A DNA stretch of 64,000 nucleotides from Granulicatella adiacens ATCC 49175. Its GTDB lineage: Bacteria > Bacillota > Bacilli > Lactobacillales > Aerococcaceae. Below are positions 56,097 through 64,000 of this stretch, one piece after another; the first letter of the stretch is position 1; each line of letters opens with the position of its first letter. The stretch spans positions 1,798,001-1,862,000 of the forward strand of contig NZ_CP102283.1 of assembly GCF_025150565.1 (NCBI RefSeq), read 5' to 3'. The notes under the pieces are model-generated. The model was not told the origin of the DNA. It made no database searches and saw only the letters and a list, made by a program, of their open reading frames with translations. The position numbers and the translations under genes are program-made.

Positions 56097-56825
56097 ATGG
56101 TTGCTAAACCCTCTCCTCTTTATTCAACGCTAAGTATAGCATTAATGGATTTCATTAAAACAAAGGGGAAAGCGCACGAAAAGATGCTTTCAGAAAGAGA
56201 AATTACGAAAGTATACAATGTGAGTCGAACCACTGTTAGAACAGCGCTAAAAGAATTGGAGACACTTGGGTTTATTTATAAACGCCATGGCAAAGGGACG
56301 TTCATCTCAAATCAGTGGAAAGAACGTCAAAACTTACTAGAAGGATATAGTTTTACAGAACAGATGAAGGAACTCGGTAAAGTCCCTACGACAAAAATTA
56401 CTTCTCTGGACTGTTATGAAGCCGATGAATTTATCGCCCCATTAATTGGGATTGAAGCGGGTGATAAGCTATTTCGATTGAAACGCATTCGGTATGCAGA
56501 CGGAATTCCACTTATGAAGGAAACCACATTTTTACCTTACGATGTTTTTAAAGGGTTAACAAAAACACTTCTAGAAGGTCATTCTTTATACGATGTGTTT
56601 GCAAGTAAGTTCAATCAGCAAATCCACTATGCTGACGAAGAATTTTCCGCAAGTATTTTAAGTGCGGAAGAAGCTGAAGCGCTGGATGTGGATCCACATG
56701 GAGCTTGCTTAAGGTTTAGACGAACGACATTGAATCACGAAAATCGCATCATTGAATACACCATTAGTGTAGCTAGAAGCGATCAATTCTTCTACAAGGT
56801 AAGACACTATCGAACAAATCAATAA
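56097..56825 (+). CDS. GntR/UTRA-family regulator of amino-sugar catabolism
   Basis: The 242-residue protein has an N-terminal winged helix (LSEREITKVYNVSRTTVRTA, then GFIYKRHGKGTFIS) and a C-terminal UTRA ligand domain with LLEGYSFTEQMKELGKVPTT. The UTRA domain usually binds a phosphosugar such as GlcNAc-6-phosphate or GalNAc-6-phosphate. I use the ATG at 56097 because GAAAGGAGG lies 8 bases upstream. It is the first gene of its operon. Confidence 0.88.
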   Translation: MVAKPSPLYSTLSIALMDFIKTKGKAHEKMLSEREITKVYNVSRTTVRTALKELETLGFIYKRHGKGTFISNQWKERQNLLEGYSFTEQMKELGKVPTTKITSLDCYEADEFIAPLIGIEAGDKLFRLKRIRYADGIPLMKETTFLPYDVFKGLTKTLLEGHSLYDVFASKFNQQIHYADEEFSASILSAEEAEALDVDPHGACLRFRRTTLNHENRIIEYTISVARSDQFFYKVRHYRTNQ

Positions 56826-56845
56826 AAAAATTTTGGAGGGGTATT

Positions 56846-58012
56846 ATGTTTCAATTTTCAACCAGTCAATTAGAAGCTTTATCTGCAGAAATTACAACGC
56901 GCGAAATTCGCCAACAACCAGAATTGTGGAAAGAAGCTTTTGATTACTACAAAACAAACTTAGAACGCATTAGTGCTTTCTTAAACAACTTACCTGAAGG
57001 TCGCCTTCGCGTGATTTTCGCAGGTGCGGGTACATCACAATATGTGGGAGATACGATTCTTCCTTACTTAAAACGTACAGGAAATGAAGATCGTTTTGAT
57101 TTCCAATCTGTCGGAACAACAAACCTTGTAAGTAATCCACATGACTACTTCAAAGCAGAAATTCCTACAGTGCTTGTTTCATTTGCACGTAGCGGTAACT
57201 CACCAGAAAGTCTTGCAAGTGTGCAACTTGGCCAACAAATCGTGCGCGACTTCTATCAAATCACGATTACTTGTGCGCCAGAAGGAAAATTAGCCATTGC
57301 TGCTAAAGACGATACAAATAACTTACTCTTAATGATGCCAGATCGCTCTAACGACGCTGGTTTTGCGATGACAGGAAGCTTCACATGTATGACTCTTACA
57401 GCGCTTCTTGTATTCGACGAAGCTCACTCACTTGAAGAAAAAGAAGGTTTCGTGAAAGCTATCCGTCAAATGGGGACAAGCGTTCTAGAACGTGAAGACG
57501 TGATTCAACATTACGTGAACTTAGACTACAACCGTGTGATTTACTTAGGTTCTGGTTCTCTAAGCGGACTTGCTCGCGAAGTTCAATTGAAGATTCTTGA
57601 ATTGACTGCTGGTCAAATTGCGACAGCCTTCGATTCTTCAATGGGATTCCGTCACGGTCCTAAATCATTTGTAAACAGCTCTTCTCTAGCCTTCGTATTC
57701 GTATCAAACGACGACTATACTCGTCAATACGATATCGATATCTTAAACGAATTACACGGCGACCAAATCGCACGCCTTGTTCTTGCGGTTGGAGTGGATG
57801 CAGAGAGCGACTTTGAAGGTCTATCTTTCAGCTTTGATAAAGAATATCGTTTCGTTCCAGATGCTTACCTTGCACTTCCATATGCAGTATTTGGCCAAAC
57901 CGTTTCTCTACTTTCTTCTATCAAAGTTGGAAACAAACCAGACACTCCTTCACCAACAGGCACTGTTAACCGTGTCGTTAAAGGTGTAACGATTCACCCA
58001 TTAGAAGCATAA
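56846..58012 (+). CDS. agaS: AgaS-type galactosamine-6-phosphate deaminase/isomerase (SIS fold)
   Basis: The 388-residue protein has tandem SIS domains: RVIFAGAGTSQYVGDTILPY in the first and VIYLGSGSLSGLAREVQLKI in the second, then FDSSMGFRHGPKSFVN. This matches AgaS, which converts galactosamine-6-phosphate to tagatose-6-phosphate and ammonia. GGAGGGG precedes the ATG. The operon with nagA and lacD fits. A GlmS-like or glucosamine activity is less likely. Confidence 0.88.
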   Translation: MFQFSTSQLEALSAEITTREIRQQPELWKEAFDYYKTNLERISAFLNNLPEGRLRVIFAGAGTSQYVGDTILPYLKRTGNEDRFDFQSVGTTNLVSNPHDYFKAEIPTVLVSFARSGNSPESLASVQLGQQIVRDFYQITITCAPEGKLAIAAKDDTNNLLLMMPDRSNDAGFAMTGSFTCMTLTALLVFDEAHSLEEKEGFVKAIRQMGTSVLEREDVIQHYVNLDYNRVIYLGSGSLSGLAREVQLKILELTAGQIATAFDSSMGFRHGPKSFVNSSSLAFVFVSNDDYTRQYDIDILNELHGDQIARLVLAVGVDAESDFEGLSFSFDKEYRFVPDAYLALPYAVFGQTVSLLSSIKVGNKPDTPSPTGTVNRVVKGVTIHPLEA

Positions 58013-58039
58013 ATAACTTTATTGAAAAGAGATGATCCT

Positions 58040-59197
58040 ATGACAACTTATATTTATGCCAAAGCATTTTATTTTGAAGACAAAGTGAAAGGTCCAGGAT
58101 ACTTACCAATCTTGGACAACGGAACTTTCGGAGCCTTCCAAACAGAAAAACCAGAAAGCGGCGCTAAGATTATCGACTACGGCAACTATCAAATTGCCCC
58201 AGGTCTTGTGGATACACATATTCACGGATTCAAAGGCGCCGACGTCATGGATAATGACGTAGAAGCTCTTCGTACCATTTCAGAAGGACTTCCTTCATGC
58301 GGGGTTACTTCTTACTTACCAACAACCCTAACCGCATCTCGCGAATTATTAGCGGATGTTTGCCAAACAGTCGGCGATAACGCCACAACGCTTGGCGGGG
58401 CTAAAATCAGAGGAATTTTCTTAGAAGGTCCATTCTTCTGTGAAAAATACAAAGGCGCGCAAAACCCTAAATACATGGGCGACCCTAAATCTGAAATCTT
58501 GGATGAATGGCAAGAACGCGCTGGCGGTTGGGTGAAGAAAATCGCGATTGCGCCAGAACGTGACGGTGCCGTTGATTTCATCAAACACGCGAAAACAAAA
58601 GACATCTATGTAGCTCTTGCACATACAGATGGTACTTACGAAGATTGTAAAAACGCTGTTGAAGCTGGTGCGAACATCTTCGTTCACACATACAACGGAA
58701 TGCGCGGCTTACATCACCGCGAACCAGGTGTTGTCGGTGCGGCACTCACATTGCCAAACGTATTCGACGAACTAATCTGTGATGGTCACCACGTACATCC
58801 AGTGAGCGCAAGTATCGTAATGAAATGTTGCGGCCACGACCATGTAGCCCTTATTACAGACTGCATGCGTGCGGGTGGAATGGGAGAATGCGAATCAATG
58901 CTTGGAGAATTCCCTGTTATCGTAAAAGACGGTACGGCTCGATTAAAAGACGGCGGTAGCCTTGCCGGAAGTATTTTGGAACTTATCCAAGGGGTTCAAA
59001 ACGTTGTGAAATGGGGCATTGCGACTCCACACGAAGCTATTACAATGGCCAGCCTTGTTCCTGCAAAATCAGTCGGTATTGACGACGTTTGCGGACGCAT
59101 CGACCCAGGGTACGCAGCAGACTTCATCGTATTAGACGATGAGTTACAACTCAAAGCGACTTACTTAGATGGTAAGCCTTATTTCGAAGCAAAATAA
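58040..59197 (+). CDS. nagA: N-acetylhexosamine-6-phosphate deacetylase
   Basis: The 385-residue product has the metal motif [23 protein letters not shown], then [35 protein letters not shown] and [12 protein letters not shown]. It removes acetate from GlcNAc-6-phosphate or GalNAc-6-phosphate. With agaS and lacD beside it, GalNAc-6-phosphate is the likely main substrate (AgaA role). I use the ATG at 58040; a TTG six codons earlier is an alternative. Confidence 0.9.
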   Translation: MTTYIYAKAFYFEDKVKGPGYLPILDNGTFGAFQTEKPESGAKIIDYGNYQIAPGLVDTHIHGFKGADVMDNDVEALRTISEGLPSCGVTSYLPTTLTASRELLADVCQTVGDNATTLGGAKIRGIFLEGPFFCEKYKGAQNPKYMGDPKSEILDEWQERAGGWVKKIAIAPERDGAVDFIKHAKTKDIYVALAHTDGTYEDCKNAVEAGANIFVHTYNGMRGLHHREPGVVGAALTLPNVFDELICDGHHVHPVSASIVMKCCGHDHVALITDCMRAGGMGECESMLGEFPVIVKDGTARLKDGGSLAGSILELIQGVQNVVKWGIATPHEAITMASLVPAKSVGIDDVCGRIDPGYAADFIVLDDELQLKATYLDGKPYFEAK

Positions 59198-59259
59198 TCA
59201 AAAAAACAGTGAGTACGAGGCGTGAGAGTGCCCCAATCCATAACTTAAGGAGTGTTATT

Positions 59260-60264
59260 ATGTCAAAATTAGTATTAACAAAAGGAAAATATGATCACTT
59301 AGTAAAACTTTCCAACAAAAACCATGTCATCGGTGCTTTAGCGATTGACCAACGTGGTTCATTGAAAAAAATGATTGCTGCAGGAAACCCAAATGTAAAA
59401 GGGGACGAAGGCATCATCCGCTTCAAAGAATTAATTTCTGAAGAATTAACAAAATACTCTTCTTCAATTCTTTTAGACCCAGAATATGGTCTTCCAGCTG
59501 CAAAATTACGCCACGAAGACTGCGGACTTTTAATCTCTTACGAAAAAACTGGTTACGACGCAACTGAAATCGGCCGCTTACCAGACTTACTTCCAATCTG
59601 GTCTGCAAAACGTATTAAAGAATTAGGCGCTGACGCTGTAAAAGTTCTTTTATACTATGATATTGACGAAGATCCAGCCATCAACGACATCAAACATGCA
59701 TGGGTAGAACGTGTAGGTAGCGAATGTGTGGCAGAAGATATTCCATTCTTCTTAGAAATCGTTTCTTACGAAGCAAGTGACGATGATGTGAAATCAGCTG
59801 CATACGCTAAAGTAAAACCTCATAAAGTAAACGACGCAATGAAAGTCTTCTCTGACCCACGTTACAACGTTGATGTATTAAAAGTGGAAGTTCCAGTAAA
59901 CATGAACTTCGTAGAAGGCTTCACTAAAGAAGGCGTTGAACCTGTTTATACTCGTGAAGAAGCATTACGTTTATTCAAAGAACAATCTGAAATCACTCAC
60001 TTACCATTCATCTTCTTAAGCGCTGGTGTTTCTGCTGAATTATTCCAAGAAACTCTACGCTTTGCTAAAGAAGCTGGTTCTACTTTCAATGGTGTGTTAT
60101 GTGGTCGTGCAACATGGAAAGATTCTGTAGCTGTGTTTGCGACTGAAGGGGAAGAAGCTGGTCGTGCGTGGTTGGCAAACCAAGGACGTAAGAACATCGA
60201 GGACCTTAACGTTGTTCTAGATGAAACTGCAACTCCATGGTTAAATCGTGCAGAAGTAAAATAA
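59260..60264 (+). CDS. lacD: Tagatose 1,6-bisphosphate aldolase
   Basis: The 334-residue product starts [20 protein letters not shown] and has [15 protein letters not shown], then [12 protein letters not shown] and [10 protein letters not shown], the class I aldolase features of LacD. It cleaves tagatose-1,6-bisphosphate to dihydroxyacetone phosphate and glyceraldehyde-3-phosphate. TAAGGAG lies 8 bases before the ATG. It is the last gene of the operon, and element copy 3 begins 16 bases after its stop. Confidence 0.93.
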   Translation: MSKLVLTKGKYDHLVKLSNKNHVIGALAIDQRGSLKKMIAAGNPNVKGDEGIIRFKELISEELTKYSSSILLDPEYGLPAAKLRHEDCGLLISYEKTGYDATEIGRLPDLLPIWSAKRIKELGADAVKVLLYYDIDEDPAINDIKHAWVERVGSECVAEDIPFFLEIVSYEASDDDVKSAAYAKVKPHKVNDAMKVFSDPRYNVDVLKVEVPVNMNFVEGFTKEGVEPVYTREEALRLFKEQSEITHLPFIFLSAGVSAELFQETLRFAKEAGSTFNGVLCGRATWKDSVAVFATEGEEAGRAWLANQGRKNIEDLNVVLDETATPWLNRAEVK

Positions 60265-60279
60265 TTACCTTATAAGTAA

Positions 60280-60524
60280 AGAGCGTTGCTCTTAAACACC
60301 TGATGTCCGCTGTGGTTTCTTTAAATCCTTGCGGATATCTTCATATTAATAGTGATGAGGCACCGGCTCGAGTCTAAAGTCTCTCGGCCTTTAAAGCCTC
60401 AAAGGGGACGTACGGAATGTTATTCCTACGTCCCCTAATTCATTTTAATGCAAACTCCCATCACTATTACTATAGAATCCGCAAGGTTCTTCGAAACCAC
60501 ACTGGGTGTTGTAAGCAACGCTCT
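60280..60524 (+). repeat. Nested hairpin element, copy 3 (3' of lacD)
   Basis: Outer arms AGAGCGTTGCT (60280-60290) and AGCAACGCTCT (60514-60524), core arms AATCCTTGCGGAT (60324-60336) and ATCCGCAAGGTT (60477-60488), and inner arms GGGGACGTA (60404-60412) and TACGTCCCC (60427-60435) nest within each other. On the plus strand, the direction of lacD, it reads GGATATCTTCATAT, then GGCACCGG about 14 bases on. It is the largest and best paired copy. The interval 60265-60719 holds no gene. Confidence 0.75.
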
Positions 60525-60549
60525 ACTTCTTTTACTTCTTCTAACCATG
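60491..60549 (+). repeat. Direct repeat, first copy (right flank of element 3)
   Basis: TCGAAACCACACTGGGTGTT and the sequence after it, to CTAACCATG, recur at 60604-60661 with one indel and a few changes. It includes the right outer arm of element 3. Confidence 0.75.
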
Positions 60550-60603
60550 GATTGTAGAGGAAGGGTGATAGACGAAGCAGGCACTTAGACCGGTGTAGAA
60601 TCA

Positions 60604-60661
60604 TCGAAACCACACTGGGTGTTGTAAGCAACGCTCTACTTTTTTACTTCTACTAACCATG
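60604..60661 (+). repeat. Direct repeat, second copy
   Basis: This 58-base segment nearly repeats 60491-60549, 113 bases later, including AGCAACGCTCT. Between the copies lies GACCGGTGTAG, resembling the core motif of the hairpin elements. This suggests partial tandem duplication of the element's right half. Confidence 0.75.
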
Positions 60662-60680
60662 AGATGAAACAGGAACAACA

Positions 60681-60717
60681 AAAAAGAAAGCTAGGCTATC
60701 TGCCTAGCTTTCTTAAT
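60681..60717. terminator. Terminator of the ybjQ gene
   Basis: AAGAAAGCTAGGC and GCCTAGCTTTCTT form a perfect 13-bp stem with a 5-base loop just past the ybjQ stop; T-rich sequence follows on the minus strand. Confidence 0.82.
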
Positions 60718-60719
60718 TT

Positions 60720-61037
60720 TTATAATTCTTCAATAACGACTGCGGTTCCGCTACAGGTGACCATAATCATGCCATCCATATACTCATAGTCCATTTTCAC
60801 GCCTACTACAGCATTCGCTCCGATTTTTGTAGCTCTTTCTTCCATTTCTTGTAGTGCTTCTTCTCTGGCTTCTGAAAGTTCTCCTTCATAAGCTCTAGAG
60901 CGGCCTCCAAAGAAATTTCTTAGTCCAGCTGCGATATCTTTTATAGCATCAACACCTGCTACCACTTCACCAAAAACAATCCATTTATACTCAACAATTT
61001 GATACCCTTCGACCGTTTGCGTTGTAGTAATAATCAT
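60720..61037 (-). CDS. YbjQ/UPF0145 heavy-metal-binding-domain protein
   Basis: The 105-residue product starts [19 protein letters not shown] and has [20 protein letters not shown] and [11 protein letters not shown], typical of the YbjQ (UPF0145) family. Members are pentameric proteins named for a proposed metal-binding role that is not well established. AAAAGGAGG precedes the ATG. It is a separate unit downstream of copZ. Confidence 0.88.
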   Translation of the reverse strand: MIITTTQTVEGYQIVEYKWIVFGEVVAGVDAIKDIAAGLRNFFGGRSRAYEGELSEAREEALQEMEERATKIGANAVVGVKMDYEYMDGMIMVTCSGTAVVIEEL

Positions 61038-61136
61038 AGAAATTCCTCCTTTTGTTCTATCTTCATATTACTGCACTTGTGATAAAAAATCTATAGGAGA
61101 ATGGTCCGATATATCATTCAAGCGGTCTGAATTTTT

Positions 61137-61337
61137 TTACTTTTGAATGCTGTATTTTGTACCTTCGAGGGATGCTTGTAATGCGTCAACGCTTGCGTCG
61201 CCTTCGACTGTAGCTACTTTGTTTTCTAAGCTGACTTCAACGTTTGTCACGCCTGGGACGCTTGAGAAACGTTCTTTCACTGTGTTGGCACATCCTGCGC
61301 ATTTGATTCCTTCTAAATTATATTCTTTTTTCATCAT
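61137..61337 (-). CDS. copZ: Copper chaperone CopZ
   Basis: The 66-residue product is one HMA domain with GIKCAGCANTV holding the CxxC copper site. It carries Cu(I) in the cytoplasm and delivers it to CopA or CopY. AAAGGAG precedes the ATG; the start has two adjacent Met codons. It follows copA by 17 bases in the same operon. Confidence 0.92.
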   Translation of the reverse strand: MMKKEYNLEGIKCAGCANTVKERFSSVPGVTNVEVSLENKVATVEGDASVDALQASLEGTKYSIQK

Positions 61338-61354
61338 AAATCTCTCCTTTAAAG

Positions 61355-63598
61355 TTATGCTTTCCAGCGTTTTAATCTAAGGGCGTTGAGGACAACGGAT
61401 ACGGAACTGAAGCTCATTGCGGCTCCGGCAATCATTGGGTTGAGGAGTGGTCCGCCAAAGAGGTGAAGAACCCCCATCGCAAATGGAATTCCGATAACGT
61501 TGTAGGCAAATGCCCAAAATAGATTTTCTTTAATATTACGGATGGTTGCACGGCTGAGTTTTAACATCGCTGGTACATCCATCAAGTCGCTCTTCATTAA
61601 GACGGCGTCCGCAGATTCGATGGCTACGTCTGTTCCGGTACCGATTGCGATACCAACTTGCGCTTGTGCAAGAGCTGGAGCATCATTGATACCATCTCCC
61701 ACCATCGCCACAATATAGCCTTCTTCTTGCAATTTTGAGACATAATTCGCCTTATCTTGCGGTAAAACTTCACTAAATACGCGGTCAATCCCCACTTCAG
61801 TGGCAATTGCTTGTGCAGTTCGTTCGTGGTCCCCTGTCATCATGGCTACTTGAATGCCCATTTCATGTAGGGTTTGAATAGCACGCGCGCTGCTTTCTTT
61901 TACAGTGTCCGCAACAACAATCAAGCCTTGTACAGCATTGTTATATCCGATATAGAGCGGTGTTTTTCCTTGTTCGGCAAAACGGTTCGCTTTTTCATTC
62001 ATCTTAGCATCGGCAAGACCATTTTCGCGCATCCATTTTTCATTGCCAAGGAAGACGAGTGTTTCACCAACATGGCCTTTAATCCCGAAACCAGGGATGG
62101 CTTCGAAGTTCGTCACTTCATCAAATGCGGCCCCTTGTTCTTTGGCTTTGGCAACAATCGCTTCACCAAGAGGGTGTTCTGACGCTACTTCAAGGCTCGC
62201 AGCTAGGCGAACGATCGCATCTGCATCGGTATGATCGGCAGTAACTACATCTGTGACAACAGGAGTTCCGTTTGTGATAGTTCCTGTTTTATCGAAAACA
62301 ACCATATTCACGTGGTTGGCTTCTTCCAACGCTTCCCCACTCTTAAGAAGGATTCCATTTTCGGCCCCTTTACCAGTCCCAACCATGATAGCGGTAGGTG
62401 TCGCAAGTCCTAACGCACATGGGCAGGCGATAACGAGGACTGAGATGGTAATCGTGAGGGCAAACACCCATGATTCTTGTCCAAGGAAATACCAAGCAAG
62501 TCCAGAAACAAGAGCCAAGGCGATTACGATTGGAACGAATACGCCTGAAACCTTGTCGGCCAGTTTTGCGATCGGCGCTTTTGATCCTTGTGCTTGTTCG
62601 ACTAACTGAATGATTTGAGAAAGGGCTGTGTCTTTCCCGATTTTTGTTGCTTTAAGAATGAAGGAACCTGTTTTATTTAAACTTGCCCCAATCACTTCAT
62701 CGCCAACTGCTTTGGATACTGGAATACTTTCCCCTGTTAACATCGATTCATCAACGGTTGAGTTTCCTTCTGCCACGACGCCATCGACTGGAACTTTTTC
62801 ACCCGGTTTGACACGAATGAGGTCGCCCACTTGCACTTCTTCTACAGGAACTTCTACTTCTTGTCCGTCTCGTAAAACAGTCGCCATTTTAGGAGCGAGT
62901 CCTACGAGCGTTTGAATCGCCATGGATGTTTTTCCTTTTGACACGGCTTCGAAGTATTTTCCAAGAGTGATTAAGGTTAAAATAACGCCGGCTGATTCGT
63001 AGTAAAGGTTCATCGCAAAATGCGCATGGCCTTCTAATACATGGTACGTTCCGTAAAGGCTATAAAGGAACGCAGCGCTTGTGCCAAGTGCGACTAAGCT
63101 GTCCATGTTCGGATGTCCTTTGGATAAGGCCTTAAATCCATCCACGAAGAAACGACGTCCGACCCAGAGAATTGGGAGAACGAGCGCCAATTGAATCAAC
63201 GCGTAGCTAACTGGACTTTGCATTGGGCTTAGAAAGGCTGGCATTGGAATTCCAACCATATCGGCCATTGCGATAAAGAGAAGTGGCACGGTGAAAATCG
63301 CTGAAATGGTTAGGTTTCGCTTCATTTCTCTTAAGTGCGCTTCTTTCTTTTCGTTCTTTTCTTCGAGTTCTTCTTCCACTGATTTGTCACGAGGACGAGC
63401 GCTATATCCCACACCATCAACCACTTTGGCGATGTCTTCAGGGGTCACGCTATCGTTTGCTTCAACAGTCATGATCTCGGTTGCCAAGTTGACGCTGGCT
63501 TTATCAACGCCTGGAATTTTGCTAACGGCGTTTTCTACCGTCATGGCACATGAAGCACAACTCATTCCTTCGATAATGTATTCTTTTTGTTTGCTCAT
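61355..63598 (-). CDS. copA: Copper-exporting P1B ATPase CopA
   Basis: The 747-residue product has an N-terminal HMA domain with GMSCASC (Cys14, Cys17), the actuator LTGES, the copper motif [10 protein letters not shown] (Cys392, Cys394), DKTGTITNG (Asp436), [10 protein letters not shown] and [10 protein letters not shown]. All mark a Cu(I) exporter. The ATG at 63596-63598 is preferred; a GTG four codons earlier is an alternative. Two CopY boxes overlap the promoter. No copY gene lies in the window. Confidence 0.96.
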   Translation of the reverse strand: MSKQKEYIIEGMSCASCAMTVENAVSKIPGVDKASVNLATEIMTVEANDSVTPEDIAKVVDGVGYSARPRDKSVEEELEEKNEKKEAHLREMKRNLTISAIFTVPLLFIAMADMVGIPMPAFLSPMQSPVSYALIQLALVLPILWVGRRFFVDGFKALSKGHPNMDSLVALGTSAAFLYSLYGTYHVLEGHAHFAMNLYYESAGVILTLITLGKYFEAVSKGKTSMAIQTLVGLAPKMATVLRDGQEVEVPVEEVQVGDLIRVKPGEKVPVDGVVAEGNSTVDESMLTGESIPVSKAVGDEVIGASLNKTGSFILKATKIGKDTALSQIIQLVEQAQGSKAPIAKLADKVSGVFVPIVIALALVSGLAWYFLGQESWVFALTITISVLVIACPCALGLATPTAIMVGTGKGAENGILLKSGEALEEANHVNMVVFDKTGTITNGTPVVTDVVTADHTDADAIVRLAASLEVASEHPLGEAIVAKAKEQGAAFDEVTNFEAIPGFGIKGHVGETLVFLGNEKWMRENGLADAKMNEKANRFAEQGKTPLYIGYNNAVQGLIVVADTVKESSARAIQTLHEMGIQVAMMTGDHERTAQAIATEVGIDRVFSEVLPQDKANYVSKLQEEGYIVAMVGDGINDAPALAQAQVGIAIGTGTDVAIESADAVLMKSDLMDVPAMLKLSRATIRNIKENLFWAFAYNVIGIPFAMGVLHLFGGPLLNPMIAGAAMSFSSVSVVLNALRLKRWKA

Positions 63599-63643
63599 TA
63601 CTTTCACCACTTTCGTTTACGTTTGTCGTTTGCATTGTTAGTT

Positions 63644-63653
63644 TACAACTGTA
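63644..63653. promoter_or_regulatory. CopY box 1
   Basis: TACAACTGTA matches the cop box TACANNTGTA exactly and overlaps the -10 box. Confidence 0.85.
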
Positions 63654-63656
63654 ATT

Positions 63657-63666
63657 TACAAATGTC
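63657..63666. promoter_or_regulatory. CopY box 2
   Basis: TACAAATGTC matches the cop box with one mismatch and overlaps the -35 box. The paired boxes are the usual CopY arrangement in Lactobacillales. Confidence 0.75.
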
Positions 63667-63696
63667 AACAAGGAAGCTCAAAAACTTTTTTTTGAA

Positions 63697-63738
63697 TAAA
63701 AAACTCAAGCCAACAGCAATTCTGCTGACTTGAGTCTC
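63697..63738 (-). terminator. Terminator of the rightmost gene
   Basis: ACTCAAG (63703-63709) and CTTGAGT (63729-63735), with CAGCA/TGCTG inside, form a stem followed on the minus strand by TTTTTTATT. Confidence 0.82.
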
Positions 63739-63750
63739 GGTATAATCTAT

Positions 63751-64000
63751 TTAATTGATTCTGATAGAGCTCACTAATTGCTCAAAATCTCGTTGAACTC
63801 TACTGAATTCTTCTTGAGATGTGTTTAACTCTATTTGATACAAGACTTCTAATAACTCATCGTGCTCTTTAAAAAGATAGGAAACAATAATCCAATCCCT
63901 TGTCTTTGCTGAAATTTTATAGAGGTAGAGACGATCTGTAAATTTTTCAACATGAAACTCCAACAGTTCGCCATAATATTTCGTAAACGCCGACTGGATA
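63751..64000 (-). CDS. Unknown protein, C-terminal part (5' end outside the window)
   Basis: The frame is open to the right edge and gives at least 82 residues: FTKYYGELLEFHVEKFTDRL, then YLYKISAKTRDWIIVSYLFK and a final FEQLVSSIRIN. The chain is rich in aromatic and charged residues and has no membrane segment in the visible part. I cannot assign a family. The start of a shorter frame at TTG 63961-63963 lacks a ribosome binding site, so the gene most likely begins beyond the window. Confidence 0.6.
   Translation of the reverse strand, partial: IQSAFTKYYGELLEFHVEKFTDRLYLYKISAKTRDWIIVSYLFKEHDELLEVLYQIELNTSQEEFSRVQRDFEQLVSSIRIN

Larger units (their letters stand above)
63640..63668 (-). promoter_or_regulatory. 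copA promoter
   Basis: On the minus strand TTGACA (63663-63668) and TAAACT (63640-63645) are separated by 17 bases. Confidence 0.8.

Noticed and set aside
60265-60719. A small gene in the interval between lacD and ybjQ
   Set aside because: No frame with a ribosome binding site was found; the sequence is explained by the hairpin element, its duplicated right flank and the ybjQ terminator.

Overview
The window is low-GC Gram-positive (Firmicutes) chromosome, most like a lactic acid bacterium (Lactobacillales). Evidence: a lactate-racemase (lar) locus, CdaA-CdaR-GlmM, a CodY-type box, AGGAGG ribosome binding sites, a serine T-box, PTS sugar import and a CopY-type copper operon. The mix would suit Carnobacteriaceae such as Granulicatella, but no marker fixes the genus and that placement is a guess. 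Gene order looks like ordinary core chromosome. I saw no tRNA, rRNA, prophage, insertion sequence or CRISPR array.

Layout. 1-9.1 kb: 5' end of guaB, a cell-wall carboxypeptidase lipoprotein, an atypical P-type metal ATPase with a small PacL-like partner, two poorly known proteins, a BaiN-type flavoprotein, ridA and a MalY-like beta-lyase. 9.5-14.7 kb: branched-chain amino acid transporter livJHMGF plus a CBS-ACT sensor, with a CodY box at the livJ promoter. 14.9-21.7 kb: a lipoprotein, a membrane GDPD phosphodiesterase, serS with its T-box, dacA and a DUF924 gene. 21.7-27.5 kb: the lar locus, with larR-larE reading left and larA-larB-larC-larD reading right. 27.6-33.1 kb: yidD, a TVP38 protein, a thioesterase, a Zur-box-controlled zinc-free S14 with a 36-aa protein, then glmM-cdaR-cdaA. 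33.1-34.5 kb: an operon of a tiny membrane peptide and three related small proteins that I do not recognise. 34.6-45.8 kb: sdpR-sdpI, rsmA-rnmV-tatD, queT with a preQ1 riboswitch, a ComX/SigH-like sigma factor broken by an in-frame stop, a putative exporter, ogt, a nucleoid protein, rsmG-mnmG and a NUDIX gene. 46-52.1 kb: mnmE, an aminotransferase, an EcsC-like gene, msrA and sdaAB/sdaAA. 52.2-60.3 kb: a sugar locus (RpiR regulator, PfkB kinase, fructose-type PTS, then gntR-agaS-nagA-lacD) that looks built for GalNAc and tagatose phosphates. 60.7-63.6 kb: ybjQ and copA-copZ. The end holds a partial unknown gene.

How the genes work together. LarB, LarC and LarE make the nickel-pincer cofactor for LarA, LarD moves lactate, and LarR is the expected activator. 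NagA, AgaS, the PfkB kinase and LacD form an almost complete route from GalNAc-6-phosphate to triose phosphates. Metal handling recurs (CopA/CopZ, the PacL/ATPase pair, Zur-controlled S14, the His-rich LarC).

Most unusual signals: (1) a family of about 160-245 bp nested hairpin elements; three full copies lie 8-16 bases after a stop codon in the sense direction, with paired base changes that keep the stems; (2) the three-paralog small-protein operon at 33.6-34.5 kb; (3) the PacL-like/ATPase pair, whose metal motif reads Tyr-Ser-Cys instead of Cys-Pro-Cys; (4) the interrupted sigma-factor gene; (5) a terminator-like hairpin in the mnmE leader. All calls come from reading the sequence; no database search was run.
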